Shown here: in pieces, positions 1 through 15,846 of the stretch
Layout: every line of letters begins with the position of its first letter
Position numbering within the stretch: the stretch's first letter is position 1
NCBI GenBank assembly: GCA_019973155.2
Contig: BPQB01000005.1
Coordinates: forward strand, 868,001 to 932,000
DNA: 64,000 nt
Source: Phanerochaete sordida
Taxonomy: Eukaryota > Basidiomycota > Agaricomycetes > Polyporales > Phanerochaetaceae
Direction: 5' to 3'
Program-made: the position numbers and the translations under genes
Notes under the pieces: generated by a model
Databases searched by the model: none
Told to the model about the DNA's origin: nothing
What the model saw: only the letters and a program-made list of their open reading frames with translations

Positions 1-2174
1 TGTCTCTGCTCAGCTAGAGACAAGAGGAAACTCACGCATCTGAGAAATAATTCCACCGTGATGACCCGGAATAATCTTGAACTGTACACCGCTCTTGACT
101 TTTCCTGACGCATCCGGCTCGTAGGCATCGGCAACGTTCCAGAGTCGTATGTTGTCGTTCGACGCGCTAGAGGCTCCCGGTCAGTGGCGTCAACCTGCGT
201 CTGACTCCACATCACGTACCACGCGAGATGTCGGCCGTCTGGGAAAGCCACCACGCACGAGACATCCCCGGACACCGGAGGATTGCGCAGAGTCTTCAAC
301 AATCGAGGGGTACCCATGTGCGCCGACCCCGTTTGCCTGACGTCCCAGACGTCGACAATGGCATTACGCCGACCGACGTATATTTGGCTGCCATCTGCGC
401 TCCAGCATGCCTAGCGATCTTTATTGAGTAGCGATCTTTCATCCGTTGCAAGCGCTTCGACTCACAGAGACACACCAAGGACGCGTCTTCTCGCCCATCG
501 GGAGCCTTCCGACGCCAGCTCCTAGCGAGTGCACACGCCTGTCCCACAGCATGACCTGACCATCGATGGCTGCCGTCATCAGCACGTCGGGGCTGAATGC
601 ATTGTACGACACCGGATCCAATACCGGTGGCGCGTTCGGTGCGTTTCCCCAGACGACTGGCTGGCGGGGTTGCTGCGGCTGCGTCGCTGGCTGCATCGGA
701 GGGGGATTGCTGGGTTCACTCTTCGGCACAGGAGGCTGTGCGCCAAGGTGCATCCCCATGTCGCCGTCCGCGTCCGGATCGTCGAACAAAGGGTCAAAGT
801 CAGATTTGTCGTCGTCGTCCGGCATCGGTATCATCGAGTCAAATGGAGGCTGATCCTGGACCATGGGCTCCCCGACGTCCTCTTGCTTGAGCATGTTGCT
901 GCTCATCGGAGGGCCGAAGGCGTATCTGCTTTGGTCGATCCAGGATGGGCCATTGAAGTCGGTGGACAGAGGGCGGACGCCGATGGCGGTCAGTTGTGAG
1001 CCGTGGGAGGTGAAGTTCCGCACGATCTGCCCGGTGTTGAGGTCCCATTGCTGCGACACACCTGTCAGTATGCGGCAGGCAAGTGCAGCTGACGCGCTCA
1101 TACTATTGCTTCTCCATCCCAACCCGCGCTGAAGAAACCTTTCTCATCATGAGCCATGCTCATGGAGGAGACGGGCCCTCGGTGTCCGGGGAAGATATGA
1201 CATAGCCTACCAGGCTCGTGTCGTACAGTGAATAGATTTATATGACCAAGCTGGAGCAAGAGCATGAGACGAGCGAGGGAATATCAGCGGCAATAAACCC
1301 ACCTCCGTCCCGGCTAGGGCCCAGAGCGCGTCTGAATGCATCAACAGGCTGTATGGTGCGCAAAGGGGCGGCTCGTCGATGGGTCCTGGCATAGCGGCCA
1401 AGTTCACGGGATTCTCGAACCACAGCCGAATTTGAGCGGCCTTCATTAGGCCTTCCATAACACCGCAATGATGTCGCTGAGGTGCCGTCAGGTATACTTT
1501 GCCGTTCACCCCAGAGAATATATCATAGTCGCGGATGTAGCCGTCGTCTGAGCCGGTGAGGACATGCGACATGCATAGCGAGGAAGCCAAGCAATGTGTT
1601 GGTGCTGGATGTGGGATAGCACAGATAGCCTCCACCGTGAAGGATCTCGGCCACCGCAGGTCAGCCAGTAGTTTGGCCTTACGAAGACCAGCAGGCGACG
1701 TGGATCGCTTGTGCGAGGTAGGTGTCGGTGCTAAATAAACGGTTACATTGAGCTCTCGCACACACTCAATCACTCACATTTTGTAGGCATTTGCTCATCG
1801 TGAGGAGACCCGCCGGGTGGTGAGGGCCCTAGATTAGGAGCTGGGGCCCCTTCGACCACCTGCGTTATGGGCAATTGTGGCTCACTGACGGGGACGGCGG
1901 ACGGCGGTGGCGGGGGCTCGTCGTCGTTGTCATCGTCGTCCGAGTCATTGTCAGAGTCGTCTGTATTTGAATCCTACGTCAACGGCTAGGTGAGTGCAAC
2001 ATAATCACCACGCGCGACCACGCGACAAACCTCTGCTGCCGCTTCCGACGCCGCTTCCTCCGCGGCCAGGTCTTCCTCGAGGGCGTCAAGAATGTCTTCG
2101 TCAATCTCGTTCTCCTCGTCGTCGGAAGAGCCATTAAATTCGAGGTCGTCGAGAGCTTCTTCCTCCGAGTCCAT
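1..2174 (-). CDS. SPT8: SAGA complex subunit Spt8, WD40 protein (3' end outside window)
   Basis: Transcriptional co-activator subunit that helps SAGA contact TBP in the nucleus. Read on the minus strand, the start is taken at the Met of MDSEEEALDDLEFN, followed by a very acidic Asp/Glu stretch and a Pro-rich linker, as in fungal Spt8. Then come the family-specific block around 1380-1620 (TGSDDGYIRDYDIFSGVNGK, then QRHHCGVMEGLMKA) and WD repeats (QWDLNTGQIVRNF, VMLWDRR, GRRNAIVDVWDVR, NDNIRLWNVADAY). An acidic insert lies at about 700-860, between two WD repeats. The gene is split by several short introns and runs off the left edge within the last WD repeats. It is divergent from SRP54 with only 110 bp between the start codons. 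Family identity is clear; exon limits are approximate. Confidence 0.9.
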
Positions 2175-2284
2175 GGTCCTTGTTGAACCTAGTGTCGGAT
2201 GATGCGCCTTCCTTTCCGGGACCGCGAAACCGCGCGCCATGATGGGCGGCTAACGAACGCTACTCCTTGCCGCCGCTGTCCACG
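2175..2284. promoter_or_regulatory. Shared divergent promoter of SPT8 and SRP54
   Basis: Only 110 bp separate the two start codons, so both promoters and both 5' leaders must fit here or overlap the genes. I see no TATA box. The stretch is GC-rich, typical of housekeeping divergent promoters. Confidence 0.5.
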
Positions 2285-4423
<2,139 letters not shown>

Positions 4424-4762
4424 CTGGGAATCTACGGACGTTGTATCGTTGTTATGTACCTGTAGAACATGGCCATTTAATACTGTATTGCATAGGATGT
4501 CTTCTCTTCACGACCTCGGGCGACGGGGAGATGTCCTTCAGCACACAGGTACGAGCGGATTGCAGCAAGTTGCCTCATTCTCTGTTCCTGAGATAAAAGT
4601 ACACACAAAGGAACGACAACCACATAACCCCGTAAGCGGGTGAAAAGGGCAAACAGAGCGAGCAGCGAGAGCTGGAGGCTTCAACAATACTGGTACAACT
4701 CACAACGGCGATAGAAAGGAGGGTCCGCGAGAACATCGAAATATGCTACTTCTCGGAGACGC
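4424..4762. other. Convergent 3' intergenic region SRP54/PAB1
   Basis: Holds the 3' UTRs of the two convergent genes. No open frame with coding character and no repeat is seen. Confidence 0.6.
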
Positions 4763-7724
<2,962 letters not shown>

Positions 7725-9017
7725 TTACCCTCTGGTGAAATATGCTTTGGCACCATGCGTGGCCAGCTCTCCCTTGGCCTGTTAATAGATCAAAGGCAGT
7801 GCGTCAGCGGTCCCATCAGATCGGAGAAGCCTTGTCTTCTCACCTTCGCGAAGGTGTGACCTTGCGCTTTCCGGTGCTGCCAGATCTGAAGCGAACACGT
7901 CGGCCTGAGAACGACAGTGGTGGCAGATGCAGCAAACGGATACGTACCTGGCGGTAGTACATAGCATTCCCAAGTCCTTGTATGACCCAGCCTACCAAGG
8001 CTATTGTGCACAAGATGGCGGCGACCCAATGGTGTTCCACGAACATCTTGATGGTTTCAATAATACCAGCGCCACCCGTGCTAACGCCTTCGTGTGAGCA
8101 ACGCCTCAGCGGAAACTGGTTTCAGCTCACCTCGGGATACCAATGATACTGGCAACAAACAGTTGTCAGCGCAAGCCACGTCGAGAAGGCGATGCACCTA
8201 CGCGTAAAGCGAGAAGGCGAGGTGGAATCCGCAAAATATGAAGTACATGTCTGGAGGGAATGTTAGCTCGTGGACGCGACTGGGGCGAAAGCCAGTGTCG
8301 CACAGTAATACAGCGCTTGCTCCTGGTCGAGCTGTCAGTTTGAGCGGATGAGCACGAGAGCTGAGAGCACGTACCTTCATGTAACCATTGTATATCGGAC
8401 GATACCACAGAAGGAATGACAGAGGGGGAATGACGATGAGGTATCTATCGCTAGTAAGAACACGCCTCGATAAAAGTAGCCGTCGCCAAGGGAAGACGCA
8501 CCCTATACTTGAACCCAGAGCGCTCCCGCCTTTACCTGCAATGAGGATAAAGATGCATGCGACCATGTTCACGATCAGGACGAGCACTAGAAGAAGCCAT
8601 AGCTGATAGAGACGGGTGATCAGAGGACGAGAGGCTTCTGGAATCTCCTCTTGAATAGAGTGGAAGATGAGCGGGTAGACTGGATTGCGGGGGCGGTGAG
8701 GGGTTTAGCAGCGCGCGCAGCAGGTGCGGGATAGCGGACGCACACGGAGGCCAGTTGTTGCGCCCATGCTTGCGGATGTGGTCTGCCTTCTGGGAGAGCT
8801 CTGTCTCGCGTCTTTGAAGGTCTCGCTCGCGCCGCTCGAGGTCCTCGAGACGCGTGACATCGACCTTGGAGGTGCTGGTGGAGGTCGAGACGGGGTCGTC
8901 GAAGGGATTAGCATCGAGGGACTGGGTGGAAGCAAACGGGTTTTCGGTGTAGTGATCTGGGGAGGCAAATGGTCAGGGCTGGGGTGGGCTGAACGGAGCA
9001 TCCAGGGCTTTACTCAT
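7725..9017 (-). CDS. Secretory carrier membrane protein (SCAMP family)
   Basis: Integral membrane protein of the Golgi/endosome recycling route. The start codon is split: exon 1 contributes ATGA (9017-9014), then a 57-nt intron with GTAAAG donor, CTGAC branch point and CAG acceptor gives MNHYTENPFASTQSLDANPF. It has two NPF motifs, which bind EH domains, a heptad-like coiled coil (DLERRERDLQRRETELSQKA), the conserved YPLIFHSIQEEIPE segment and four membrane spans, including LYQLWLLLVLVLIVNMVACI and the block with LIVIPPLSFLLWYRPIYNGY. The likely end is AKGELATHGAKAYFTRG followed by TAA at 7725-7727. That TAA overlaps a possible donor (GGTAAGCC), so a further 3' exon cannot be excluded. Confidence 0.85.
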
Positions 9018-9812
9018 GACGGGTCGTGCCAGTGGATCGTGAGGTGAAGCAAGTCGGGCGATGTCCAAATGCGGATGTTACGTCGGCAGCCAGGGCCGCC
9101 GGGCGCTCTGGCGCTCCTTGCCGGGCGGGCGGCGTTAGAGGTCCGCTCCGGCGCGACCGGCGAGGAGCAGCGCCGACGACGACCGGTCATTGTTTACCGG
9201 TGTTATGGCAACTATTGATCCGCGTATGGCAATCAATTGGCCAACGACGTCTGTCGAACTTGACCGGCAGGTCTCGACGCGCACGGCCCCACGTCGCCGC
9301 CGTGCGCCCTCCCGCCCGCCCGTCTGCCGTGCTCTGCAGCCCCGAGAGGCCATGAGCGGATGCACATGCGGGTGCACTGGCCTTTTGGCACAAGCGTTCA
9401 AGCAGAATTGCGGCCCTGGTTTTTTTGAGGGGATTTGACCGATTATTTGTCTCGGCTCGGAGACCTCCGAGGGAGGGTGGTCTGCGGGCGCGGACCTCGT
9501 GCCTGTGGTGTTCTTCGGGAGCGTGGGAGACCTGGTCTCCAGACGGGGTATATTTAACGGCCCTTTCTTCGAAAACGTGCCCTCCCCAACCCTCCCGGTT
9601 TTCTTTCCATTCCTCGTCGTCGTCTGTGCTCGCTTTGACGGTCAGTTACGTATCCTGCCGCGCCTTAGACCCGTCGTTCTCACAGCCTGTCTATATCTTA
9701 CAGCACTCACTCTCCTTATCCCCCACCGGTCTTTATCCCCCTCATCCGCTCAACCGAGCCCCGTCACTCTTTGCGTTGAAGACCTCCACATAGACGATAG
9801 AAGTTAGAAAAC
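9018..9812. promoter_or_regulatory. Divergent upstream region of SCAMP and RlpA-like genes
   Basis: Contains the promoters of both genes. The half nearer the RlpA-like gene is strongly C/T-rich (about 9580-9780), typical of highly expressed fungal genes, below a TATA box. Short open frames here look like chance. Confidence 0.5.
9549..9557 (+). promoter_or_regulatory. TATA box of the RlpA-like gene
   Basis: TATATTTAA on the plus strand, followed by a C/T-rich block and the start codon 264 bp downstream. This implies a leader of about 200 nt or more. Confidence 0.5.
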
Positions 9813-10733
9813 ATGTTCAAGCTTGTCGCCCTCACCCTCTGCGCCATCTCCGCCGTCCGCGGCGTTGTCATTCCCCTCTCTCACCGTGACCTCGCTCACT
9901 ACGACTCGGCGGATCTCGAGGTGTGTACGCGTCGTTCGCGTCCGAATGCTCGCGATTGACACGTTTTTTTCAGCCCTACTCGGACTACAGCACTCGCTAC
10001 CAGCTCCTCGACTGCGCTTCGCAGCACAACACGCAGTTCTTCGACGACTGCTGCCACCCGCTGTTGGTGAGTGCAAGCGCTAGCCTGTTGATCCGCGTTA
10101 GCCAGGGTCAGCGCTGACTGTTGATGATCCCGATTGTAGAAGGGCCAGAGCCTGAGCGATGACCGCAAGCCGTACTGCATCCCGCAGTCTGGTTCGGCGA
10201 GCGTCGCCCCTGCTACGGCTGCTGGTGAGTTTGGCTGCTCTTCTGTGCCCACTCTCAGCTCACCTCTCACCCAGCTGTCCCGTCCGTGGTGAACGCCGCC
10301 GCTCCCCCGCCGAGCTCCAGCGCTGCCAGCCCGACCACGCCTGCTGCCGCTGCCCCCGCGCCGTCTCAGACTGGCCACGGTACCTGGTTTACGCAGAACA
10401 ACAATGCCGGCGCCTGCGGCACTGTTCACCAGGACTCTGACAAGGTCGTCGCTCTCGACTCTGCTATCTACGATAACGGCAAGTGGTGCGGCAAGTCCAT
10501 CACCATCACCAACCTCGCCAACGGCAAGACTGTCCAGGCCACAGTCGCTGACGAGTGCCCCACGTGCGACGACAAATACTCGGTCGACATGTCCCAGGGC
10601 GCTTTCGACGCGATTGGAGCCGAGTCCACGGGCCTCCTGAACAGTGAGTGACAGAAGTTTACTTTACCGTTCATGAGTCTGACCGTATGTATCCTCAGTC
10701 ATGTGGGTGCTCGAGGACTTCGATGGCTACTAA
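9813..10733 (+). CDS. Secreted RlpA-like double-psi beta-barrel (barwin/expansin-like) protein
   Basis: Small secreted protein. N-terminal signal peptide (MFKLVALTLCAISAVRG), a short region with several Cys, a Ser/Ala/Pro/Thr-rich linker likely to be O-glycosylated, then a C-terminal double-psi beta-barrel with the family marks GHGTWFTQNNNAGACGT, DSAIYDNGKWCGKSI and VADECPTCD followed by VDMSQGAFDAI. Four short introns; the last, starting at 10644, joins LLN to IMWVLEDFDGY and TAA at 10731-10733. Relatives include barwin/cerato-platanin-like and expansin-like proteins found in fungal secretomes and some effectors. No catalytic activity can be claimed from sequence. A TATA box and C/T tract suggest strong expression. 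Confidence 0.88.
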
Positions 10734-11379
10734 ACCGTCTCTTTCATTCTTGTTCTCTCCGTCTGCTGTCCTTGTTTCCACATTGCTTTCCTTTCCTTAT
10801 TCCGATGCGTAGGGCTAGACCCTACAGCTGGTATCTGGCTTGCTGCACGGGACACAGGGATTTGTTCACGAGACTTACGACCCCGGTGGCGTAGCACCCT
10901 CTTACTGCAGTGTCTGCTCTGTCCCGTTATGCTGACCTTGATATGATACCTGATACCATCGATGTTTTATAACCTGTTCTGTGAATAACCCTCTTCTGTA
11001 TTACTTGTGTTTCCTGTGAATAAGTGACGTACGGCGCGCGTGTTATGTGCCCTCCATTTGTTTGTCAGTAGTCAGCTATGTCTCTCCATCAAATGGACTA
11101 GATCGTGTCACAATATTTTCGAGGGAGTATTCTGTAGCAGAAACTTGCTAGCAGGCAGGCCTAGGCTCGATTACGTTGTCAGCGGTGGCGGACGCGAAGG
11201 TGATCCGCAGTTTGAGCTTGAGCTTGAGCTTGATCGTCCCGCGGCCGTGACAGGCGGCCGGTACCTGCACCTTACTTTTGACCTCCGTGGACGACACCTG
11301 TGCCCTCTGCGTCCGCTGCCGCAACGGATCAGTGATACATACTCAACGAAGACCCCTCCTCCCTGCGCGCACAGTACAC
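10734..11379. other. Intergenic region RlpA-like/COQ11-like
   Basis: Holds the 3' UTR of the upstream gene and the promoter of the next. The only structure seen is a short run of TTGAGC hexamers (about 3.5 copies) at about 11212-11233. Confidence 0.5.
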
Positions 11380-12656
11380 ATGGAGCTGCTGGTACAGAAG
11401 ATTGTGGTTGTCGGGGGAAATGGATTCGTAGGTGCGCCTGAACACTCTGTTCAAAGCGCGCTCGCGGCCAGACACTGATACCCTCATCCAGGTTCTGCAG
11501 TGTGCAGGCTTGCGCTCTCGCGTGGCTTCCAGGTGACGAGCATCAGGTACGCACACTCTCTCCGTATTTGCCGTCTGCGCCTTAGCCCTCTCCCGCAGCT
11601 CGTCTGGCAGGCCGTACATGACACCCAAAGGCCACTCTCCGGCGTGGACATCCAAAGTGTTTGCTGAATCCCTTGCCCGCGCACACACACCTCTGCTCAC
11701 GCCGCGCCACGCTCTGTAGGTAGACTGGCAGAAGGCCGACGCGCTCCGGCCCGAGACGTACAGGCACCTCCTCCCCGGCGCGACCGCGGTCGTGCACACG
11801 CTCGGCACGCTGCTCGAGGACGCGCGATACAAGGCCGCGCTGAACAAGGGTGACCTCGGCGCGCTCGTGCGCGTCGCTGTTGAGGGCGTGACAAAAAGTG
11901 GCAATCCGCTTGCGGAACGGAGCACGAAAGGAGGCTACGACGAGCTCAACCGCGACTCTGGTGCGTGTCACGCGTGCTCACTACGCTGCGGAGAACTCAT
12001 GATTTCGGGGTATATGCAGCACTCCGTGTATGCGAAGCCTTCCTCGAAAGCGCGCCGAGTACTTCTGTGCCACATCCCCGCGCGTTCGTCTATGTCTCCG
12101 CCGAGGACATCTTCCGGCCCTTCATTCCGGCACGATACATCGAGTCCAAGCGTGAGGCTGAACTGGGCATCGAGCGCATGATGATTGGAAGCACGACTTT
12201 CCGTGGTGTATTCGTTCGCCCGAGTACGCATGCATTCCGCGCTCTCTGCATTGTCGTCCGCTGATCCCACTGCTGCGCGACGCAGGTCTCATTTACCACC
12301 CACACTTCCGTCCGCTGACGTCCCCAGTCGCAGCGCTGCTCGACCTGTCTGCGAGCCTGCACTCGAAGGTGCCCCCGGCAGTCCCGACGCCGTCCGGACT
12401 CTTCCGCACGCTCGCATGGCTCACGTCCCGTGCGGCGCCGGGGTCGCTCGTGGCGCCGTCCCCTCTGGACTCGGTCGCGAACGCGCTGACCATCCCGCCG
12501 ATCCACGTGGACCACGTCGCCGAAGCTATCTGCATTGCGGCAGACAATGCGCGTGAGGACGTGAGCGGCGTCGTGGACGTGCAGGAGATGCGCAGGCTCA
12601 TTGGATGGACGCAAAAGGGGCAGCCTGCAGGGAACCCGAGCCTTGGTTCTTCGTAG
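11380..12656 (+). CDS. COQ11: NAD(P)-binding Rossmann protein, Coq11/YLR290C-like
   Basis: Atypical short-chain dehydrogenase/epimerase-fold protein. In yeast the homologue is a mitochondrial partner of the coenzyme Q synthome. The N-terminus has a beta-strand and dinucleotide loop (KIVVVGGNGFVGSAVC, across an intron), then VVHTLGTLLEDARYK, AFVYVSAEDIFRPFIPARYI with YIESKREAE (YxxxK), FVRPSLIYHP, and an Ile/His segment IPPIHVDHVAEAICIAADN near the end, as in NDUFA9/Coq11-type proteins. At least five introns. Ends GNPSLGSS. The related NDUFA9 complex I subunit is the main alternative, but the short size and the end favour Coq11. Confidence 0.78.
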
Positions 12657-13270
12657 CTGCGTAGATATGTCCGGAACGCAATCTTTCCTTGAAAACATGA
12701 GGGTGGAGTGTGTGTTTGTGTTTTGGGCCTGCAGCGAATCAGCGGTGTGCGAACTCTCCCTCTGCTGGGGACGAGTTGTCTATCAGTTCGCAGCCTTGAT
12801 CTGCATCGCTCCTTTGGTTCTGCCGTGCGCTGACGTCTTCTTTGCGAACCCTCTCCGTGCGATGCGAGAACTGCGAGCTGTGAGAGAGACTGTGCATCGT
12901 CTGCGCGGAGGCCGGCCTGGACAGCTGTGCGGCCCTGTGAGGCCATGCCGCGGCGGGATTGGCTGATCCGCTGAGAGGGGCTCGTGACAGGGCGCAAAGT
13001 GTTTTCTGGCCTGTCCCTCGTTCGTAGCCGCCCCGTATTTACGCTGGGATGACTCTTGGCCATCCCCAACGTCTTGCCAGACCCCTCCACCTTCCCCCGC
13101 CGCGCGCGCACGACGACGCAGCGTCCCCGCGCTCTCTCCGCGTCCTCCTCCCGGCCTGACGGAACGGACATTGAACGCGCGCCTGCCCTGCCCGAAGTGG
13201 GACGATTATAAACCTTAGGTGCGTACGGCACGGACGCGGGACCCAGGCCCAAGGTGCTACAAGTGAGCTC
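12657..13270. other. Intergenic region COQ11/ADK2
   Basis: Contains the COQ11 3' UTR and the ADK2 promoter, with a TATA-like GATTATAAACC at about 13203. A long minus-strand frame across 12293-13609 has no conserved motif and is treated as chance in GC-rich DNA. Confidence 0.5.
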
Positions 13271-14455
13271 ATGCGCACTCGCACGCAGCGCACCGCCCTC
13301 CTGCTCCTCTCTGTGCTCGCCCTGTGCATGTCCGCCCTCTTCGCCCGCCCCAGCCTCCCCGCGGCCGCCCGCGCAGCGGTGCGCGCGCCGCGCGTGCTCG
13401 CCCGGGCGTTCGGCGGGAGCTCGACCTCGCAGAAGGCCCTCCCGTTCTCGCTGCGGGGCGCGCGCGAGAGCACCGCGCAGGCCGACGGCGGCGTCCTCCG
13501 CATGCTCATGTTCGGCAAGCCCGGCGCGGGCAAGGGCACGCTCTCGGGGCGGCTCGTCAAGAAGTACGACATCGTCTCGCTCTCGACAGGCGACCTGCTC
13601 AGGCAGCACATTGCCGAACGGTGCGTGTTCACTACTGCGCGTTCCGTCGGCATAGGGCTGATGTCATGTGCAGGACGGAGGTCGGGCGCATGGCCGAGGA
13701 GATCGTCGCGACTGGAGGACTCATCCCGGATGACATTATGCTCAAGATTCTGACGAGTAGACTTGATTTGCTTCACAACAAGGTACGGATGCCTTTGCTC
13801 TAATGTAAACCGCGTAACTCAAGATAAATTAGCATTGGATCCTTGACGGCTTCCCTCGCACATTGGGTCAAGGAAAACTTCTGGACGACCATCTCCGGTA
13901 TGTATCGTGTGACCCTATAACGCGATCGTCGCCAACCGCTTCCTACCAGCCAACGAGGAACACCACTCAGCCTAGTTGTGAACATCGATGTCGCAGACGA
14001 AATTATCCTGAGCCGTATCTCTGACCGTTGGGTCCACTTGCCCTCTGGCAGGGTATACAACCTTTCGTATAACCCACCGAAAGTCGCCGGTCTCGACGAT
14101 GAAACAGGCGAACCGTTGACGAAGCGTCCAGATGACAATCCTGTATGTTCTCTTACCGTAGATTTTGCGGACAGTGGCTAACATGCATGAGCAGGAGATC
14201 TTCGCGCGCCGCCTCGAGAAGTTTTACGCCTCTACGTCGCCTTTGCTGTCCTACTATGCCGAGCAGGCAGGCAACGGCACCTCGCTAGTAACGCTGAAGG
14301 GCGCAACATCAGACGAAATCTGGCCTCAGCTGGAGAATGTCCTCAACACCTCGTTCCCAACGCTCAAGGAGCGTGCAGATCAAAAGCGCAAAGGTAGCCT
14401 CTCCGAGGCTGTTATGGCGCGGGCAGAGGGCGACTCAGCCGAGCTGGTCCGGTAG
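13271..14455 (+). CDS. ADK2: Mitochondrial GTP:AMP phosphotransferase (adenylate kinase 3 type)
   Basis: Transfers phosphate from GTP to AMP in the mitochondrial matrix. The Arg/Ala-rich N-terminus with a hydrophobic stretch (LLLLSVLALCMSALF) is probably a targeting sequence. Then come the P-loop (MFGKPGAGKGTLSGRL), the NMP-binding block SLSTGDLLRQHI, ILDGFPRTLGQG, and a LID with DRWVHLPSGRVYNLSYNPPK followed by GLDDETGEPLTKRPDDN. This LID matches Adk2/AK3 more closely than cytosolic Adk1. Four short introns. The C-terminus after the kinase core (KRKGSLSEAVMARAEG) is an extra tail. The start is the first in-frame Met before the targeting segment; a later start would lose it. Confidence 0.9.
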
Positions 14456-14647
14456 CCTCGCTTTCACTCACGATTTCGCTATCCTATACGAGTCTGGATG
14501 ATCTTTACTTTACTTCCGTTTTGCTCACTTGGTTTCCCACAAATCTGTATCAGTACTGATGCTCCTTTCGCTTCGCTTTTCCTGACGACTTACATGTACT
14601 TCTCACTCCATCTCTTGATGCTACGCAGATGAAGAGTGTATTCCCTG

Positions 14648-15686
14648 CTACCGTAAAGCATACATTTTGACTTCGTACAAACCCTCGGGGAACCCCCGCT
14701 GAACCTGCTCGTAGACCAGAGTCAACCCGGCTGTCGCGAAGGCAGCTTTCCAAGCCATGTCTGACCTGTGCACGCGCATTACTTATTTCTCGATTGAATG
14801 ATTGAATGACAGAAAGCGCGCTCACCTTGTCAAACTGGAATCGTCTTCGTCGAACACAGTCCTTGCAGAGCCATCCGCATCGTCCGAGCAGAGGTTCTCC
14901 TTTACGACGATGAGGCTCTCCTTCGCGTCCCGCAATGCCTGCTTGCACCGCTTGAAGAACGCGATGAGATCTGCGTCGCTGAGATGGCCAAGACACCACT
15001 GGCACCATACAACGTCGAACTTGCTCTCGAGGTCGTCCTGCGCGGTGGTGTATCCGACGCGACCGACGAGCTTCGTGCCGCGTAGCGGGCTACACGGGTC
15101 GAACGCCTGAAGAGTGCCCTGCACGAGCGTGACGCTCCGGCTCCCGTCCGCGACGCCCTTCCAGCGCGAGCGCACACCGTCTTCGACGAGTGTGCCGTCC
15201 GCGCTCGCCTGCCCGCGCCGGTGCGCCTCCGCGATGAAGCCCTCGACGGGCTCGAGGAGCACGACGTCGTGGACGAGGTGCAGCAGCACGTCTGCGGTGA
15301 CGCGCCCCACGCCTGCACCGACGTCGACTGCGCGGGTGCGGTGCGCGCTGGAGGGCGGGCCGAGGGAGAGGGGGCGTACGGCGGAGGGGACGGTGCACAA
15401 ATCGGGGCGGAGGTGCATGAGGAACTGGCGGGAGCCGAGTGCGTCTACGCGCGGGAGAGACTGCGAAGTGTGATCGTCAGACGAATGCGAGCAGAGCATA
15501 CGCTGTGCATGGATAGGTGCTTACCCCATTGCCGAATCCACCTGCAAGACTCCCTGGTCACGACGCTGGGCTGGGAGGGCGGCGAGGGGGCTCACCAAGG
15601 ACGCCGTCGTAGCTGGCAGGCTGGGTGTTCCAGTATTCGATGCCATCCCGGACGTCGGGCTCAGGTAGTGCTGCCGCTGTGGACAT
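14648..15686 (-). CDS. TAE1: Alpha-N-methyltransferase NTM1 (X-Pro-Lys N-terminal methyltransferase)
   Basis: SAM-dependent enzyme that methylates the exposed alpha-amino group of proteins beginning X-Pro-Lys after Met removal, such as ribosomal proteins and RCC1. Starts MSTAAALPEPDVRDGIEYWN, continues TQPASYDGVLG across two introns, then the SAM motif VDVGAGVGRVTADVL, LLEPVEGFIAEA, the family signature VVWCQWCLGHLSDADLIAFF and the post-motif RDAKESLIVVKENLC, with FDEDDSSLTRSDMAWKAAF near the end. The last exon ends YEVKMYALR at TAG (14648-14650). An insert of about 20 residues follows the LVEDGVRSRWKGVADG region, longer than in human NTMT1. Divergent from CSM3. Confidence 0.88.
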
Positions 15687-15846
15687 CTTCTAAACAAGTG
15701 TGATAAAGACGGAGCAAGTGCAGCGGATGAGGCAGATGAGCGAGGAAGAATTACAGGCGCGTAGGCAAACAGCGTCAAACAACGCGGTAGAGACGCGCTC
15801 ATTGTGCGACACGCTTCTGTTCAACGACCTGCACGCCGCAGCAGAC

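Noticed and set aside
12293..13609. Long minus-strand frame of 438 codons
   Set aside because: It lies antisense to COQ11 and ADK2 exons in GC-rich DNA, has no family motif and no splice logic; the sense genes are well supported.
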